A stretch of 64,000 bases of DNA, from NCBI GenBank assembly GCA_050248995.1, contig JBFWRI010000002.1, positions 41,584 to 105,583 of the forward strand, written 5' to 3'. Both the position numbers and the translations under genes were made by a program. The first letter of the stretch is position 1. The number at the start of each line of letters is the position of its first letter. The notes under the pieces were generated by a model. The model made no database searches. It was not told the DNA's origin and saw nothing but the letters and a program-made list of their open reading frames with translations. The DNA is from JBFWRI01 sp050248995. Its GTDB lineage: Bacteria; Pseudomonadota; Alphaproteobacteria; JAIXQD01. Positions 1 to 11,200 of this stretch are shown in pieces.

Positions 1-3000
1 CTGTCGTGGGGGCCGTCGTCGTACCGATACCCAGGCCCGTCGCGGTCAGGATCATCGCTGTGCTGCCGCCGCCCGAGTTATATTGCGTGGCGTTGTGGCT
101 ACCGCCGACATACCAGGCGAAGGCACTACCTGAACGGTTGTAAAGCGTGTTACTTTGCACGCCGATGCCGTAAGAAGCGTTGTACAGGTTGACCATCTGA
201 CGCACAGCAGCACCAAAGTTCAACTCGGCCGTGCCCACGATGTCGATATCATCAACATCAACCGTCAGCGCGGCAGTGCCGTCAGCTGTTACCGCGATGC
301 TGCCGGTGCCTGCGTCGGTTACCGTAACGCTGCTGTCACCCTGCGTGATGCTGTTGCTGGCCACTGTGCCCGTTATGGTGCCGCTGACCGTCAGGTCGCC
401 GGTGATGTTGGTGTTACCGGCCACGTTCAACTTATAGGCGCCGGGATCCGAGATGCCGATACCGATATCGCCGTCAGAGGCGATGCGCAAACCCTTGGCG
501 CTGGCCGACCATGGGCCGATCGTCAACGCGCCGGTATCAATGCTGCCGTTGCTGTATGTTAACAGGAAGTCCCCTGCGGCTGTGAGTGTATTTGACGCGC
601 CCGCCGATGCGTTGGGGTTGATTGATAAAAATTGCGTTCCATCGGTAAACTGCGCAGCTGCAGTGGCGCTGGCGCCGGCCGAACGTATAACATGCAGCTT
701 TGTTGTTGGCGTTGATGTACCAACACCCACCAGGCCGGCCGCCGTTACGTTCAGCGGCAGTGAGCCTACGGCAGCACTTACGCCAATCCCCAGCACATCA
801 TCGGCTGCATCGGTCACATAGAAGTTGGCAAATGGGGTTGTGCCCGTGCCATCCGATTCACGAATAACAAAGCCATACTGGTCGTCTTCAGGTCGCACTT
901 CGATCCAGCTTTGTGTTCCGCTTCCTGAAACCGTACTAATCACAAGAGAGCCGTTGGCAGCGGTGAAGAGATCGGCGATTTCAACCGTTTCGGCGGCACC
1001 GCGGATGCGAATACCAGCCGAATTTGACATCGTATCAATATCCAACGGAGTGGCCGGTGACTGGCCGTTGATACCGACATAGCCACTGTTGGCTGCAATC
1101 AGCGGCGTCACGGCGACGCCCGAAGTATTGGTTGTAATGATACTAATACCCGCAGCGACATAACTTGCACCTTGCGAAGCCGCAACAGCCTGAATCCATG
1201 CCGAGTTGCGGATGGTGCCGCCGCTATCGACGCCGCGGAACATCAAGGTGCCAAGGCCGTCCGATACGCTGATGCTGTTATCCGACGGCCGCTTATCCAG
1301 AATGAAGTAGGGCCCGGTGGCGTCGGTATTGGTGTTTATAAGAACAACCTGTGAGCCATATGACTGCGCACTGCTCATCACGGCAACGCCGCCACTCATA
1401 TACATCTGCTGCGTACCGCCCGCCGTGAAACCAAGACTGTTTTCACCAACACGGTACATACCCGTATCGTTGCTGGTATCAGATGCAAACGTATAGGCAG
1501 GTGCAGCCGCTGAACCATTGGGCGCATGGATAAAGGCCGTTGATGTAACCACGCCGGCCGTAACTGTCAGTTCATCAGCGCCGCCGTCGGCATCCAGCAC
1601 GATGTTACCAGTGCCGGCATCCGTGACTGTGGCATGGCTATCGCCTTCGGTGATGGCATTGCCCGAACCGCCACCGCCACTAAGAGAATTCAGCGCGGTC
1701 CAGCTGCCGCCGCTGTCTTTGTATTCAATCGCACCGGCGTTATCACGGATACCGTAACCTGTGCTGCCAACCGTACTATCGAAGTTGATATAGCCGCTGG
1801 CCGGATGAACAACGTTGCCCGTAAAAGTGGCCTCGCCGTTCGTTAGATTGATCGTGAAGACATGTGCTTCGAAAGCGGTTGCCGCCGCGTTCCAGCGCGA
1901 CAGGTAGAAGACATCGTCCCACGACTGGATATTCATTGCCTTGCCGTTGGCACCATTGTTATCGAGGAACGCCATATTGGCGCGGATCAAGGCAGCGCCA
2001 TTTACGTCAAGCTTCATGGCCGGAGAATCGGTGCCGATGCCTACATATCCGGTTGCTGAGTCCGCCGCCATGATGGGGTTGTGAACAACGCCACTGAACG
2101 AGTCGGTTGTATCCTGCAACAACAACTTGCCAGCGCCATTCAGCGCCCAACGGAAACCTGTTCCGTTAGCTTGAAGAAGTTCGATATCCGCGTAGTCAGA
2201 AGACGAGCGAATGACGCCAGCCACATCAAATTTCGCAGATGGGGTTGATGTGCCCACACCCACATTACCGGCTGCTGTAATATTAAATGGCAGCGAGCCT
2301 GCCGCCGCATTTACACCAATGCCCAGCACATCATCCGTAGTATCTGTGACATAGAAGTTGGCATAGGTAGTCAACGTAGAACCGTCTGATGCCCGCAGAA
2401 TAAGGCCCGACGCATCGTCTTCGCCCCGCAGGTCAATATAACTGCTTGTTCCGGTGCCGCCCTTGGTGCTGATAATTAAAGGACCGTTCGCGCCGACAAA
2501 AAGATCGGCGATTTCAACCGTTTCTGCCAAGCCGCGCAGACGCAATCCCGACGAGTTTGAAGCGGTATCAATATCCAGCTTCGCGCCACTAGCACTGGCT
2601 GTGCCGATCGCCACGTTACCGGCCGGCATCAGGGCAATATCGCCGGCGTCAGTCGACAGGCGGAACTCAGCGCCGTTACTCATTGCCAGCAGGCCGTAAC
2701 GGTCATTGCCTGTATCGTAGAGCTGCACGGTCTTGCCGTCACGCATATCGAACGACGAATTCATGCGGATATCGCCGCTGCTGGCGGCAATCGCCACGCT
2801 GCCGCTGTCATCAAGGTTGAAATCAAGATTAACCGCGCCATCCAGCGTGATGGTGCTGCCGCTGTTGCTGATGATTTCACCGGCAGCCAGCGTTAACGGA
2901 ACAGCCGCTGTAATGCCGCCGGTCAAAGCCGTCATTACCGCAACACCATCAACGGTTGTTACAACGCTGCCCGTGCCGGCGTCGGTAACGACGACGCTGC

Positions 3001-6000
3001 TATCACCCTCGCTAATGCTTGTCGTACTACCGCCACCACCGCAACCGGTGCAGGTACCGCTAACCGTCAGGTCACCAGCGATAGTGACGGTGCCATCCGA
3101 TGCGATTGTCAGTCGGTTATCTGTGCCGTTTGTCTTAAACGCCATCAGGTTGGTGGCGTGGTCATAGCGGATTTGGCCGACGTTATCATCGGCATCATCG
3201 CCGAACATGATGTAGTTCATATTCGCAGCCGGTGACAGGAAGTTCAGTGCGATGTCGGCGTCATCTTCTATGGTTATCCCGTTTGAACCATATCCGTGCG
3301 GCGTACCGCCACTGGCGCCACTGTATATATGCAGCTTGGCCAGTGGGGTGATCGAGCCACCGATACCAACCCGGCCGCTGCTGTTAATGCGCATGCGCTC
3401 GGTTACCGAGCTGGCGCCATCAGCTGTGGTGAAGAACATCAGGCGGCCTGGCATATCGTTGGTGCCTGGCGTTCCGTCAACGGCCGCATAAATCTGCGCC
3501 CCAGGAATACCCGCCGCGCCATCATAGCCATAGAACGTCATATAACCAAGGTGATCACCCGACTGTACGATTGAACTGTTGCGATACTTATAATAAGCCA
3601 GGCCGCCACCCGATGCGTCGTTTGATGTGTCAACAACCTGATAACTGGCGAAGTTGTCACTTGTTACCCGAACTGTAGAGTTGGCGCCGGAGCGGTATAC
3701 GTTCAGGGCCGCGCCATTCGCCGCGCCGCCGATGCCCACATCACCGCTGGCGTCGATGCGCAGGCGCTGCGTACCGGCGGTTGCAAAACTCAGCTCGTCT
3801 GTACCGCTCAGATACATGCCGTTCGTGTCATCTGACGTAAAGCTATAACTGGGCGCAGCGGCCGAACCGTCAACCGCCAGCACGCGCACGCCGGTATCAT
3901 CACCAATGGTGCCACCGTCAACATCGTCACCGCTAACGGTCAGCACCGCCGGCGCCCATGCGCTGCCATTATATTTCAGGTACTCACCGCTATTCGGGTC
4001 GGTGGTTGAAACCGCTATACCCTGAATGGCGTCCACAACCGTGGTCAGCGTAATGTTGCCCGTGCCATCGAACGAAACGCCTGTTGCATCAGCGTCACCG
4101 CTGGCGCCGATGGTGCGGGCTGTCTGCAGGGCGGTCGCCGTGCTGGCGTTACCCGTTAAGGCGCCGACAAAACTGGACGCCGTAACAGCGCCGGTTGTGC
4201 CGTCGATCGTCATGCGGTCCACACCGTTAGTGCGGAAAATAAGGTTGCCTGTGCCCAGCGACGCCATACGCAGGTGGCCGTTACCGCTGGCACCATAGGC
4301 CGAGATTTCAACCGGTGTCGTGGTGCTGATGCCGCCGGTCATGCGGAAGCTGCGATCTGCACCGGCCGTACCGGCGATGCGCGCCTGTTCTTCGTTGTTG
4401 ATCTTGAAGATGATCAGACCGTCTGCATCGTCAACTTCGACGCCACTGTCGCCGTCGCCAATGGTGGAGCCACTTGATACAGCGGCCCAGGTGCCGTCAC
4501 CCCGCAGGAACAGGTTTTCTTCGCCCGCCGCTGGAACCGGCACACCGCCTAGCGTCCCGTCATCACCCGACGTTGCCCCGCTAAAGGCCGGGACTTCCGA
4601 TTGCATGATAGCGGCAGCCGTGTAGGCACCCGCACCGGTGCGTTTTACGAACCCCGTGCTCGAAAGGCCGGCAAGACCAGCAAGTTCAGCACTATAGGCC
4701 TGCACGTCACTGCCAATCGCCACACCCAGATTGGTGCGAGCGCCCGCGGCTGTGCCAGCCCCTGTACCGCCTGATGCCACTGGCACCACACCTGTAATAT
4801 TACTGCCATCCACACTGCCGGCACTGCCCGACACGTTACCGGTCACGTTACCCGTCAGGTTGCCAACGAAGTTCGTGGCGGTGATCGATCCGTCCGCCGT
4901 GATATCTCCGGTTACGCCCAACGATGCTGCTGTAATGTCGGTAGCAGCAAGATCGCCCACTGTCGCATCGCCGGCCGTCAACGCACCCAGTGTGGTCGCC
5001 CCGGTTACGCCAAACGTACCGGTGACTGTGGCGTTCGTTGTTACACTTAGCGAGTTAAGTGTTGAAAGGCCGCTTGAGGCTAAGGTTGTGGTCGATGTCG
5101 CGCCCAGTGTCGTGGCGCCAGCTGTCAGTGCCGCCAGCGTTGTTGCGCCATCCACTTCCAACGTGCCCGATAAACCCGCATTCGTTCCTGAAATGTCGGT
5201 AACAACGCTAAGCGCCGCACCGCCGGTGCCACCAATGCTACCTGTGGTAATCGACGTAGCGCTGAAACTGTTGGCGCTGGCAACTGCCACAGCCGTATCG
5301 CCTTCAACCAGCAAGTCACCGTTAACAACCAGATCACCACGGAAGCGACCGTCACCACCAATGTCCAGGCTTTTACTGGTATCAACACTGGCCGTATCAA
5401 GACCGACGGCCACACGCGCCGACGAAGGATCAATACCGAAACCGAATGTACCACCGCCCTGCGCCTGCCATGTGGCGCTGCGAGCCATCACGTTAGCGAC
5501 CGACATGAATTCGACCTTATCGTCGCTGCCGCTGGCCGGCAGGTTATCGGTCGCATCATCGCAATCGGTGGCCAGAATGCCGTCAGCGCCAGCTGAAATG
5601 ATGGCGATTGAGGGTTGATCGCGATCGGCCTGCAAATTTTCCCAGCGGCACATGATGTAATAGCGACCCCACGGGTCAAGCTGGCGCACACCGCCATCGG
5701 TCGGGATCGCGCCGACAGACTCGGCCGCACCCTGCGCAGCCACTTCGGTGATGGCAACGCTGCCGCCGGAATCTTTCGGGATGCGCGCCGCGTCAAGCGT
5801 GTTCCAGGCGACAACAGCCGGCGGATCAAGCGTTAGCGTTCCACTGTTCATCAGTGAGCGTGACGACACGACTTCGCTGGCCATGCGAATCTGGTTACGC
5901 ACCGAGTTGTCAGCGGTGATTTCCACATTCGAACGCAGAATTTGTGTGTAGCCGGTGAACAGTACCGTACCCGCGATACCAGCCAATGCGATGATGTACA

Positions 6001-6097
6001 GAATGGGCGCCAGCGCGAAACCAAGCATCATCCGCGCGGCCCACGATTTTTGCGGGCGCGCACGCGCACAATTCGAGAGGCGCGATGCTTTTTTCAT
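1..6097 (-). CDS. Giant pilin-headed, tail-fibre-like surface protein (PilV-like adhesin), partial
   Basis: The frame starts at ATG 6097 and is still open at base 1 (at least 2,032 codons), so the C-terminus is outside the window. A basic N-terminus (KKASRLSNCARARPQ) precedes one hydrophobic segment at about residues 24-47. Around residues 137-175 it carries DPWGRYYI and then SAGADGILATD, the pattern that closes the globular domain of GspG-type pseudopilins and type IV pilins. From about residue 200 onward it is a Gly/Ala/Ser/Thr-rich chain of modules typical of phage tail fibres: GNLTGNVTGNVSGSAGS, at least four copies resembling GDSxVxVTDAGTG, and several resembling VGVGTSTPxxKLDV. A low-complexity body on a single membrane anchor suggests an extracellular fibre displayed by a pilus or secretion machine. 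The next minus-strand genes upstream are an unknown membrane protein and DotA, so a PilV-like tip adhesin is my inference. Family resemblance is clear; function is not shown. Confidence 0.8.
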   Translation of the reverse strand, partial: MKKASRLSNCARARPQKSWAARMMLGFALAPILYIIALAGIAGTVLFTGYTQILRSNVEITADNSVRNQIRMASEVVSSRSLMNSGTLTLDPPAVVAWNTLDAARIPKDSGGSVAITEVAAQGAAESVGAIPTDGGVRQLDPWGRYYIMCRWENLQADRDQPSIAIISAGADGILATDCDDATDNLPASGSDDKVEFMSVANVMARSATWQAQGGGTFGFGIDPSSARVAVGLDTASVDTSKSLDIGGDGRFRGDLVVNGDLLVEGDTAVAVASANSFSATSITTGSIGGTGGAALSVVTDISGTNAGLSGTLEVDGATTLAALTAGATTLGATSTTTLASSGLSTLNSLSVTTNATVTGTFGVTGATTLGALTAGDATVGDLAATDITAASLGVTGDITADGSITATNFVGNLTGNVTGNVSGSAGSVDGSNITGVVPVASGGTGAGTAAGARTNLGVAIGSDVQAYSAELAGLAGLSSTGFVKRTGAGAYTAAAIMQSEVPAFSGATSGDDGTLGGVPVPAAGEENLFLRGDGTWAAVSSGSTIGDGDSGVEVDDADGLIIFKINNEEQARIAGTAGADRSFRMTGGISTTTPVEISAYGASGNGHLRMASLGTGNLIFRTNGVDRMTIDGTTGAVTASSFVGALTGNASTATALQTARTIGASGDADATGVSFDGTGNITLTTVVDAIQGIAVSTTDPNSGEYLKYNGSAWAPAVLTVSGDDVDGGTIGDDTGVRVLAVDGSAAAPSYSFTSDDTNGMYLSGTDELSFATAGTQRLRIDASGDVGIGGAANGAALNVYRSGANSTVRVTSDNFASYQVVDTSNDASGGGLAYYKYRNSSIVQSGDHLGYMTFYGYDGAAGIPGAQIYAAVDGTPGTNDMPGRLMFFTTADGASSVTERMRINSSGRVGIGGSITPLAKLHIYSGASGGTPHGYGSNGITIEDDADIALNFLSPAANMNYIMFGDDADDNVGQIRYDHATNLMAFKTNGTDNRLTIASDGTVTIAGDLTVSGTCTGCGGGGSTTSISEGDSSVVVTDAGTGSVVTTVDGVAVMTALTGGITAAVPLTLAAGEIISNSGSTITLDGAVNLDFNLDDSGSVAIAASSGDIRMNSSFDMRDGKTVQLYDTGNDRYGLLAMSNGAEFRLSTDAGDIALMPAGNVAIGTASASGAKLDIDTASNSSGLRLRGLAETVEIADLFVGANGPLIISTKGGTGTSSYIDLRGEDDASGLILRASDGSTLTTYANFYVTDTTDDVLGIGVNAAAGSLPFNITAAGNVGVGTSTPSAKFDVAGVIRSSSDYADIELLQANGTGFRWALNGAGKLLLQDTTDSFSGVVHNPIMAADSATGYVGIGTDSPAMKLDVNGAALIRANMAFLDNNGANGKAMNIQSWDDVFYLSRWNAAATAFEAHVFTINLTNGEATFTGNVVHPASGYINFDSTVGSTGYGIRDNAGAIEYKDSGGSWTALNSLSGGGGSGNAITEGDSHATVTDAGTGNIVLDADGGADELTVTAGVVTSTAFIHAPNGSAAAPAYTFASDTSNDTGMYRVGENSLGFTAGGTQQMYMSGGVAVMSSAQSYGSQVVLINTNTDATGPYFILDKRPSDNSISVSDGLGTLMFRGVDSGGTIRNSAWIQAVAASQGASYVAAGISIITTNTSGVAVTPLIAANSGYVGINGQSPATPLDIDTMSNSAGIRIRGAAETVEIADLFTAANGSLVISTVSGSGTQSWIEVRPEDDQYGFVIRESDGTGTTPFANFYVTDAADDVLGIGVSAAVGSLPLNVTAAGLVGVGTSTPTTKLHVIRSAGASATAAAQFTDGTQFLSINPNASAGASNTLTAAGDFLLTYSNGSIDTGALTIGPWSASAKGLRIASDGDIGIGISDPGAYKLNVAGNTNITGDLTVSGTITGTVASNSITQGDSSVTVTDAGTGSIAVTADGTAALTVDVDDIDIVGTAELNFGAAVRQMVNLYNASYGIGVQSNTLYNRSGSAFAWYVGGSHNATQYNSGGGSTAMILTATGLGIGTTTAPTT
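701..1046 (-). repeat. Internal module copy B of the giant fibre gene
   Basis: This stretch repeats, at recognisable DNA and protein similarity, the segment at 2231-2580. Both encode the same succession of motifs: DIDT.SNS, AETVEIADLF, an ISTxxGxGT strand, an EDD turn, FANFYVTD, DDVLGIGV and AAGxVGVGTSTP. The copies are about 1.5 kb apart and have diverged mainly at third positions and in loops, which suggests an old intragenic duplication. Confidence 0.75.
2231..2580 (-). repeat. Internal module copy A of the giant fibre gene
   Basis: Partner of the copy at 701-1046. The shared stretch near the module start (AETVEIADLF) is almost identical at DNA level in both, around 2508-2530 and 969-991. 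Such repeated blocks are places where recombination could change fibre length. Confidence 0.75.
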
Positions 6098-6270
6098 GAC
6101 ATGCCATTTTAAGGCCAAACGGGTTAACAGCTCCTTATCTCGTGCATTTATCGTCTTGAAGCGGAACGATTTTGGTGAATGAACGGTAAAAAATGGGCAG
6201 CTTTTGAGCTTTCCCGCCGGTCTATGCACAGAAGTCTAATGAAAGATTAAAAATTCGGGACGCAGAAGAG

Positions 6271-6299
6271 TTGACATAACGCCCCCGTATCAGCTTTAT
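6271..6299 (+). promoter_or_regulatory. Possible sigma-70 promoter of the tRNA-Val gene
   Basis: A consensus -35 TTGACA (6271-6276) is followed after 17 bases by CTTTAT (6294-6299), a weak -10. This would start transcription near 6306, about 57 bases before the tRNA. The -35 is convincing; the -10 is only moderate. Confidence 0.4.
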
Positions 6300-6362
6300 T
6301 GCCCCACCACTGAACCCCGGGACGCGGCTACTCACGCAGCAGCACATGCCCGGCAAACAGGC

Positions 6363-6439
<77 letters not shown>

Positions 6440-6456
6440 CTATTCCATGAAAAGTT

Positions 6457-8118
6457 TTAGAAGCCTTTGGGTGGCGCTGGCGTAAACAGCCCATAGTCGT
6501 TATTCAGAACACGACGGCGCGGGCTGGCGGCCTGGCTGGCAGCTTCAGGCGTATTCAGTTCGACAGCAGCGCGATGCAGGTCTAGCGGCGCGCCAACCAG
6601 CGCCTGAAGATCACCAAGATTATAAGCAACGTTCTCGGCCGTAGCCGCAAGCTGGCCAGCCGTATCCGCATCGATATTCACGCGCATATCATTACCAACA
6701 CCATTGGCGCTACCACCAAGCAATGCCGCATCTTGCGGAACTGCATAGGGCGCTGATGGTTGCAAGCCATCAAGCAGCGACGGGTTAACCGGGATTGCCT
6801 GCAGCATTTCATACTGAAGTTTCTGGGCGCGCGCCTGCAGAGCAGCGGCGTCCTGTAAATGAAGCATGTTGTTCGGCACAGCCCCGAAGTATGCGCCTGC
6901 CGCAACATCCGGAATTTTTATTTTATTGCCGGCGGCGATTTCTTTCATCAGCGCGGTGCCGTATAGCGGCGACTTACCGCTTATTTCTGAATCAAGCACA
7001 TTCGAGAACTCGGCCGAGGCTTTTTCCATAGCATCAGCAACAGCTCCCAGTTTAGCATCCTGCGCGATTCCCGGGGGGACACCTTCACCTTCGTAGACAT
7101 CGTAGATTTCATCAACTTTCTGAATCAGTTCACGCGCCTTGTTGGCTGATAATGGTTCGCCTGTCACATCATCTTTGATAGCATGCCGAACGCGCTCAAG
7201 CTCGTAAGTAGCTATCGCATCGTTCATCGCAGTGACAAAAGAGGCCTGTTCTTCAGGCGACAATAAGTTTGCAAGCGCAGCCTGAAGTGTGTCATCAAGG
7301 TTATTAGTATATGACACATCACCATCGAGGTCAGCGACACCGGCTATTGCATTTAAGTCGCCTACATTTAAGCCGTTTGCGCCATCACCAACGACACCAC
7401 GTGCATGTAACGGCGAGACAGGGACGCTAGGGTCGTTATCAACATCCGGACCTAGGCCGATGCGATTGAAGCCCGGAGAGACATTAGCGGGAAGATCGTC
7501 ATCAAGGTCAGGCCGGGGGCCGAGGCCGTCCGGTTGCGGTTTGGTGGAATTCTGTTTTGCACCAGCGCCGGGCTTGCCGCCTTTGTTCTTGTTAAAAAAC
7601 TTCAGCAGCGGTTTAAGAACCCAGTGGAACAAGACAATCGCCAGACAGACGAGCGCTGCACCCGATGTAAAGCTGGCAAGCAGGCCGGACACTGACATTG
7701 CTGCGCCAGCATTTCCACCAATACCGAATAACGTCAGAGCCTGCGGCGGCAACATCCCGATCACCACATTGCTGGTCAGGGCAACAGCCGCACCGCCACC
7801 AGCGATCATGGCACCGTTAGAAACCAGTACGCTTCTAAATTCCAAATCTTTCTTTTGCTTCGCTGCTGCTTCCGATGCGGCCGCATTGTTGGCCAGCGCT
7901 GCTTCTGTTGCCGCGCCGCTTTGTGCCTGAATCTGTGCTTGCTGGGCAAGCAGGTGCATCATCTGTTCATGGCGCGCATCAGCGGCTTCATTTGCTTCGC
8001 GCGCCTGCTGCTCCATCCGCGCCGCGAAATCGACAGGCGTCCCCGCTGCCGGCGCCGCAGCATTACTTGCGGGTGGTGCTTGTGTTCGAGGATCTTGCGT
8101 TGTTGTTACCAAAGCCAA
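6457..8118 (-). CDS. Membrane protein of unknown function next to dotA
   Basis: A 553-residue protein I do not recognise. The N-terminal 35 residues are Ala/Pro-rich and disordered. Residues ~35-95 are a charged, Gln/Ala-rich helix likely to form a coiled coil. Residues ~97-175 hold two or three hydrophobic segments (for example VALTSNVVIGML and ALVCLAIVLFHWVL), followed by a Lys/Gly-rich loop and a largely soluble C-terminal half of about 370 residues. The frame opens with TTG at 8118 directly after an in-frame TAA, with a GGGA four bases upstream; the in-frame ATG at residue 35 is an alternative. It follows dotA by 115 bases on the same strand and may be a companion of the secretion apparatus, by position only. 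Confidence 0.75.
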   Translation of the reverse strand: MALVTTTQDPRTQAPPASNAAAPAAGTPVDFAARMEQQAREANEAADARHEQMMHLLAQQAQIQAQSGAATEAALANNAAASEAAAKQKKDLEFRSVLVSNGAMIAGGGAAVALTSNVVIGMLPPQALTLFGIGGNAGAAMSVSGLLASFTSGAALVCLAIVLFHWVLKPLLKFFNKNKGGKPGAGAKQNSTKPQPDGLGPRPDLDDDLPANVSPGFNRIGLGPDVDNDPSVPVSPLHARGVVGDGANGLNVGDLNAIAGVADLDGDVSYTNNLDDTLQAALANLLSPEEQASFVTAMNDAIATYELERVRHAIKDDVTGEPLSANKARELIQKVDEIYDVYEGEGVPPGIAQDAKLGAVADAMEKASAEFSNVLDSEISGKSPLYGTALMKEIAAGNKIKIPDVAAGAYFGAVPNNMLHLQDAAALQARAQKLQYEMLQAIPVNPSLLDGLQPSAPYAVPQDAALLGGSANGVGNDMRVNIDADTAGQLAATAENVAYNLGDLQALVGAPLDLHRAAVELNTPEAASQAASPRRRVLNNDYGLFTPAPPKGF

Positions 8119-8233
8119 TTATCCCGTTAAAAAATCGCCTAAACCAATGATAATCATACCGTATGTGTAATATCTAGTTATATTTTAGTTTCCCAGAGCT
8201 TAATAATCCAGATTTGAGTGTATTTTCAGGTTG

Positions 8234-11200
8234 TTATGAGCCTCGGCCGCCCACGCCACCCCCATTGCTGCCACCGCCATTATCTTGCCCACCACCACGA
8301 CCTAATGGCGCGTTAGCTCCACCACTTCCGCTAGGAGCAGGTTCTGCGGCAGCAGGAGCTGCGGGAGCTGCCGGCGGCGGGGAGTTACTAGGCTTAATCA
8401 CTGCCTCAACCCTATCCTGAACACCCCCTGTAAAGGTTGCACCTTTCCTAGCTTCCTGGAACTTACTCTCTGACTCCTCAATGATATGCTGCTGCTCGCC
8501 AATCTTGCCTTTGATTTCAGCCTGCCTGCCAGCATTGGGCTCGGCATAAAGTTCTTTTGTTAAACGCGCGCGTTCCTTAACCGCAGCCGAACGACGCCCC
8601 CAGTGCTCACTTGCTTCAGCACGCGCTTCAGCACGCGCTTCACCAATGCGACCTTGTGCAGTCATGCGCCGCGAAACTGGTGACGCTATTTTGCCACCAA
8701 GATGGCCAAGACCACTGCTTGCTGTTGCGCCGGCACGACCCAGCATGCGGCCAATTGGGCCACCACCGCCTGAGCCACCGCCACCTTTTCCGCCGCCGCC
8801 ACCACCCTTATCGCCACCGCCACTACCACGGCCGCTGATTTTGGGCGTATCGCCATCTTCAACAGCGTCGCCACTACCGCCCCTGCCACCACCACCGCCG
8901 CCTTTGAGCAGACCTTTCGTGGCGGGCGCGACAACACTTTTGTGAACAGCATCTGCTGTGGTGCCGATGGCCTTCATACCGCCCTGCGCCATATCAACAA
9001 CGGCAGCTTCGTTGATATCGCTGTGGGCGTTGTAGAACGAGTAGCCCTGCTGGCCGAACCAACCCATCGACTTGTTGGCGATTTCATCGATGATCTTGAA
9101 GCTGGCCTGGCACATGCTGAAGGCGTTGAACGCATAGATCAGCGCGAAGATGATAGATGTGATAACAAATACCTTGCCATCACCCCACACGGCATCCAGC
9201 GCCGAGCGGAACATCCAGTTCAGCAGGAACATGCCGATGGTCAGCATGATAATCGAACAGATCAGGCCGATAACCAGCAGCACAGGCCGCAGCGCGATAC
9301 TGAACAACATCGAATAACCGGCCTTGGCGTTCCCCATAATACCTTCCGCCTTGGGCGACAGGTGCGCCAGTGCGAACAACGGCATACCTACAATCGCTTC
9401 CAGCACGGCCAACAACCACGAGAACGTAGACAGCAGGAAACGGATCATTGGTGTCAGCGGTAGAATAAAGGCCAGCATCAGCGCGCCGCTGAACAGCAGC
9501 GGCCCCATCATGAACACCATGGCCAGGCCGCCAGTGCCGAAAATCATCGACAGGCCGATGAATGACAGCGCGATCCAGTACAGGGCGTGGCCGAACGCAA
9601 ACAGGTTCGGCAGCGGGTCGCGCATACTGGGCGCAACTAGGTTCATGAAATAGTCTTTATCGAAGCTGAAGAAATTGCGGATGCTGGCAAGAACGCCAGA
9701 AATACCACCGGCAGTCGCGGTTTCGTTCTCGCCGTCATCAAAGGGCTCAAACCTTCTGTCATCTGTTAAAGAGACAATGTTTGATATCATACTGGGTCTT
9801 TCTTCCAGCGCCTCATAACCAATTTGCAATGCGTTTGTCACCATTGCCGAGTAGGGTTTACCGGCATGAGCGTAGCCCTGGCTGTCATCAGCGCCGCGTA
9901 AGCTGCGCATGAAACGGCACCTGTTATTAGGCACGCCGTCGACCACACTACCTAAACCTTCGCACTTCAGCTTATCAGTCTCCGTTTTACTTCTGAAAAC
10001 ACTGCCTAGCTTGACGGTCGGACTGAGGTCATAAAGATCGTGGATCTGCTTTTGCGCCATGGCGATGCGCATATAGCGCGAACCGGCCGCCATCCAGCCT
10101 AGCGGGTTATCGCTTTCCATTTCGGTTCTAAGGTTGGAAAGGATCGCGCGATATGTTGCATCGGCCTGCTCTGTGATCGCTGCTTCATATTCCGCGACCG
10201 CTGCATAAATGGCCGCAACTGCCTGTATGTCCGTATCGGGCACCGGCTTGCCATGGCAGTTGCGCGAACGCTCGTCCGTCATCGACAGACCAACCTGCCC
10301 CACGGGTATGCCTAGCGGCATGGTTTGCGGCCAGCGCAGGTTTGTGCGCGGATAGGCATTATACATCGCCGTGAGAGGCGTAAAATTTGGAGTCGTTGCA
10401 TTGGCGTCGCTGTACCGGCCCGCAAAAAGAACGCCGGCAAAACCACACACAGCATCATCGATTGCCTTAAAATGTATATCAATCAGGGTTACCATATCTG
10501 TGCGCGCCTGACGTATAACCTCCGCTGTTGTTCGGTCAGGCCCGGTGATTGTCTCGGCTACCGTCTCGCCCGGGCTGGGCCATTTCACCGTGCCGCACAG
10601 GTTTTTATCAAGGCCAGGACCATACTTGATTTGTGTCTCGCCTGAAAACCGCAGCAGGTTGAAGTGACCGCGCACAACTTCTGAATCTGTCCCCGTCAGC
10701 AGGTTGCTGTCACCTGTTCCACTAAGCGTTTTCTGGTTGATATCGATTTGGCACAAGCGGATAAGTGTCAAATCATGGATATGGTCTCCAAGCGTTGTCG
10801 ATGGGCGGAAGGGAGCCCTTTCACCTTCGGCCGGGTCTTCGGGCGGTAGGAATGTGTCAGCTGCCGCAATCCACACCCGTGACGCAAGACCCGAACCAAG
10901 TTTAGCAACTTCCAGCACGGCATACTGTGCTGTATTCAGGCCGGTGCCCAGCGGCACCAGCAGGCCAATAGCTAACACCAGGCGCAGCGGTGCCCACACT
11001 TGATCGGCGCCGCCCAGCGGCTTACCTTCCCATGCAGCTGTTACAACAAGGTGCAACACATGATACAACACCATGAACGACGCGAAGACTAGAATGGCGC
11101 GGCTGTAAAAGCCCAGCATGGTGCGCAGCAGTTCCTGGAATATGCCGCTCGCCTCGCCCCCTAGAGTATACCCATCGAGAGTAAATCCTTCGATTTGAAG

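Noticed and set aside
155..5836. Many short plus-strand frames opposite the giant fibre gene
   Set aside because: A single uninterrupted minus-strand frame covers the whole stretch with coherent motifs; the plus frames are shadows.
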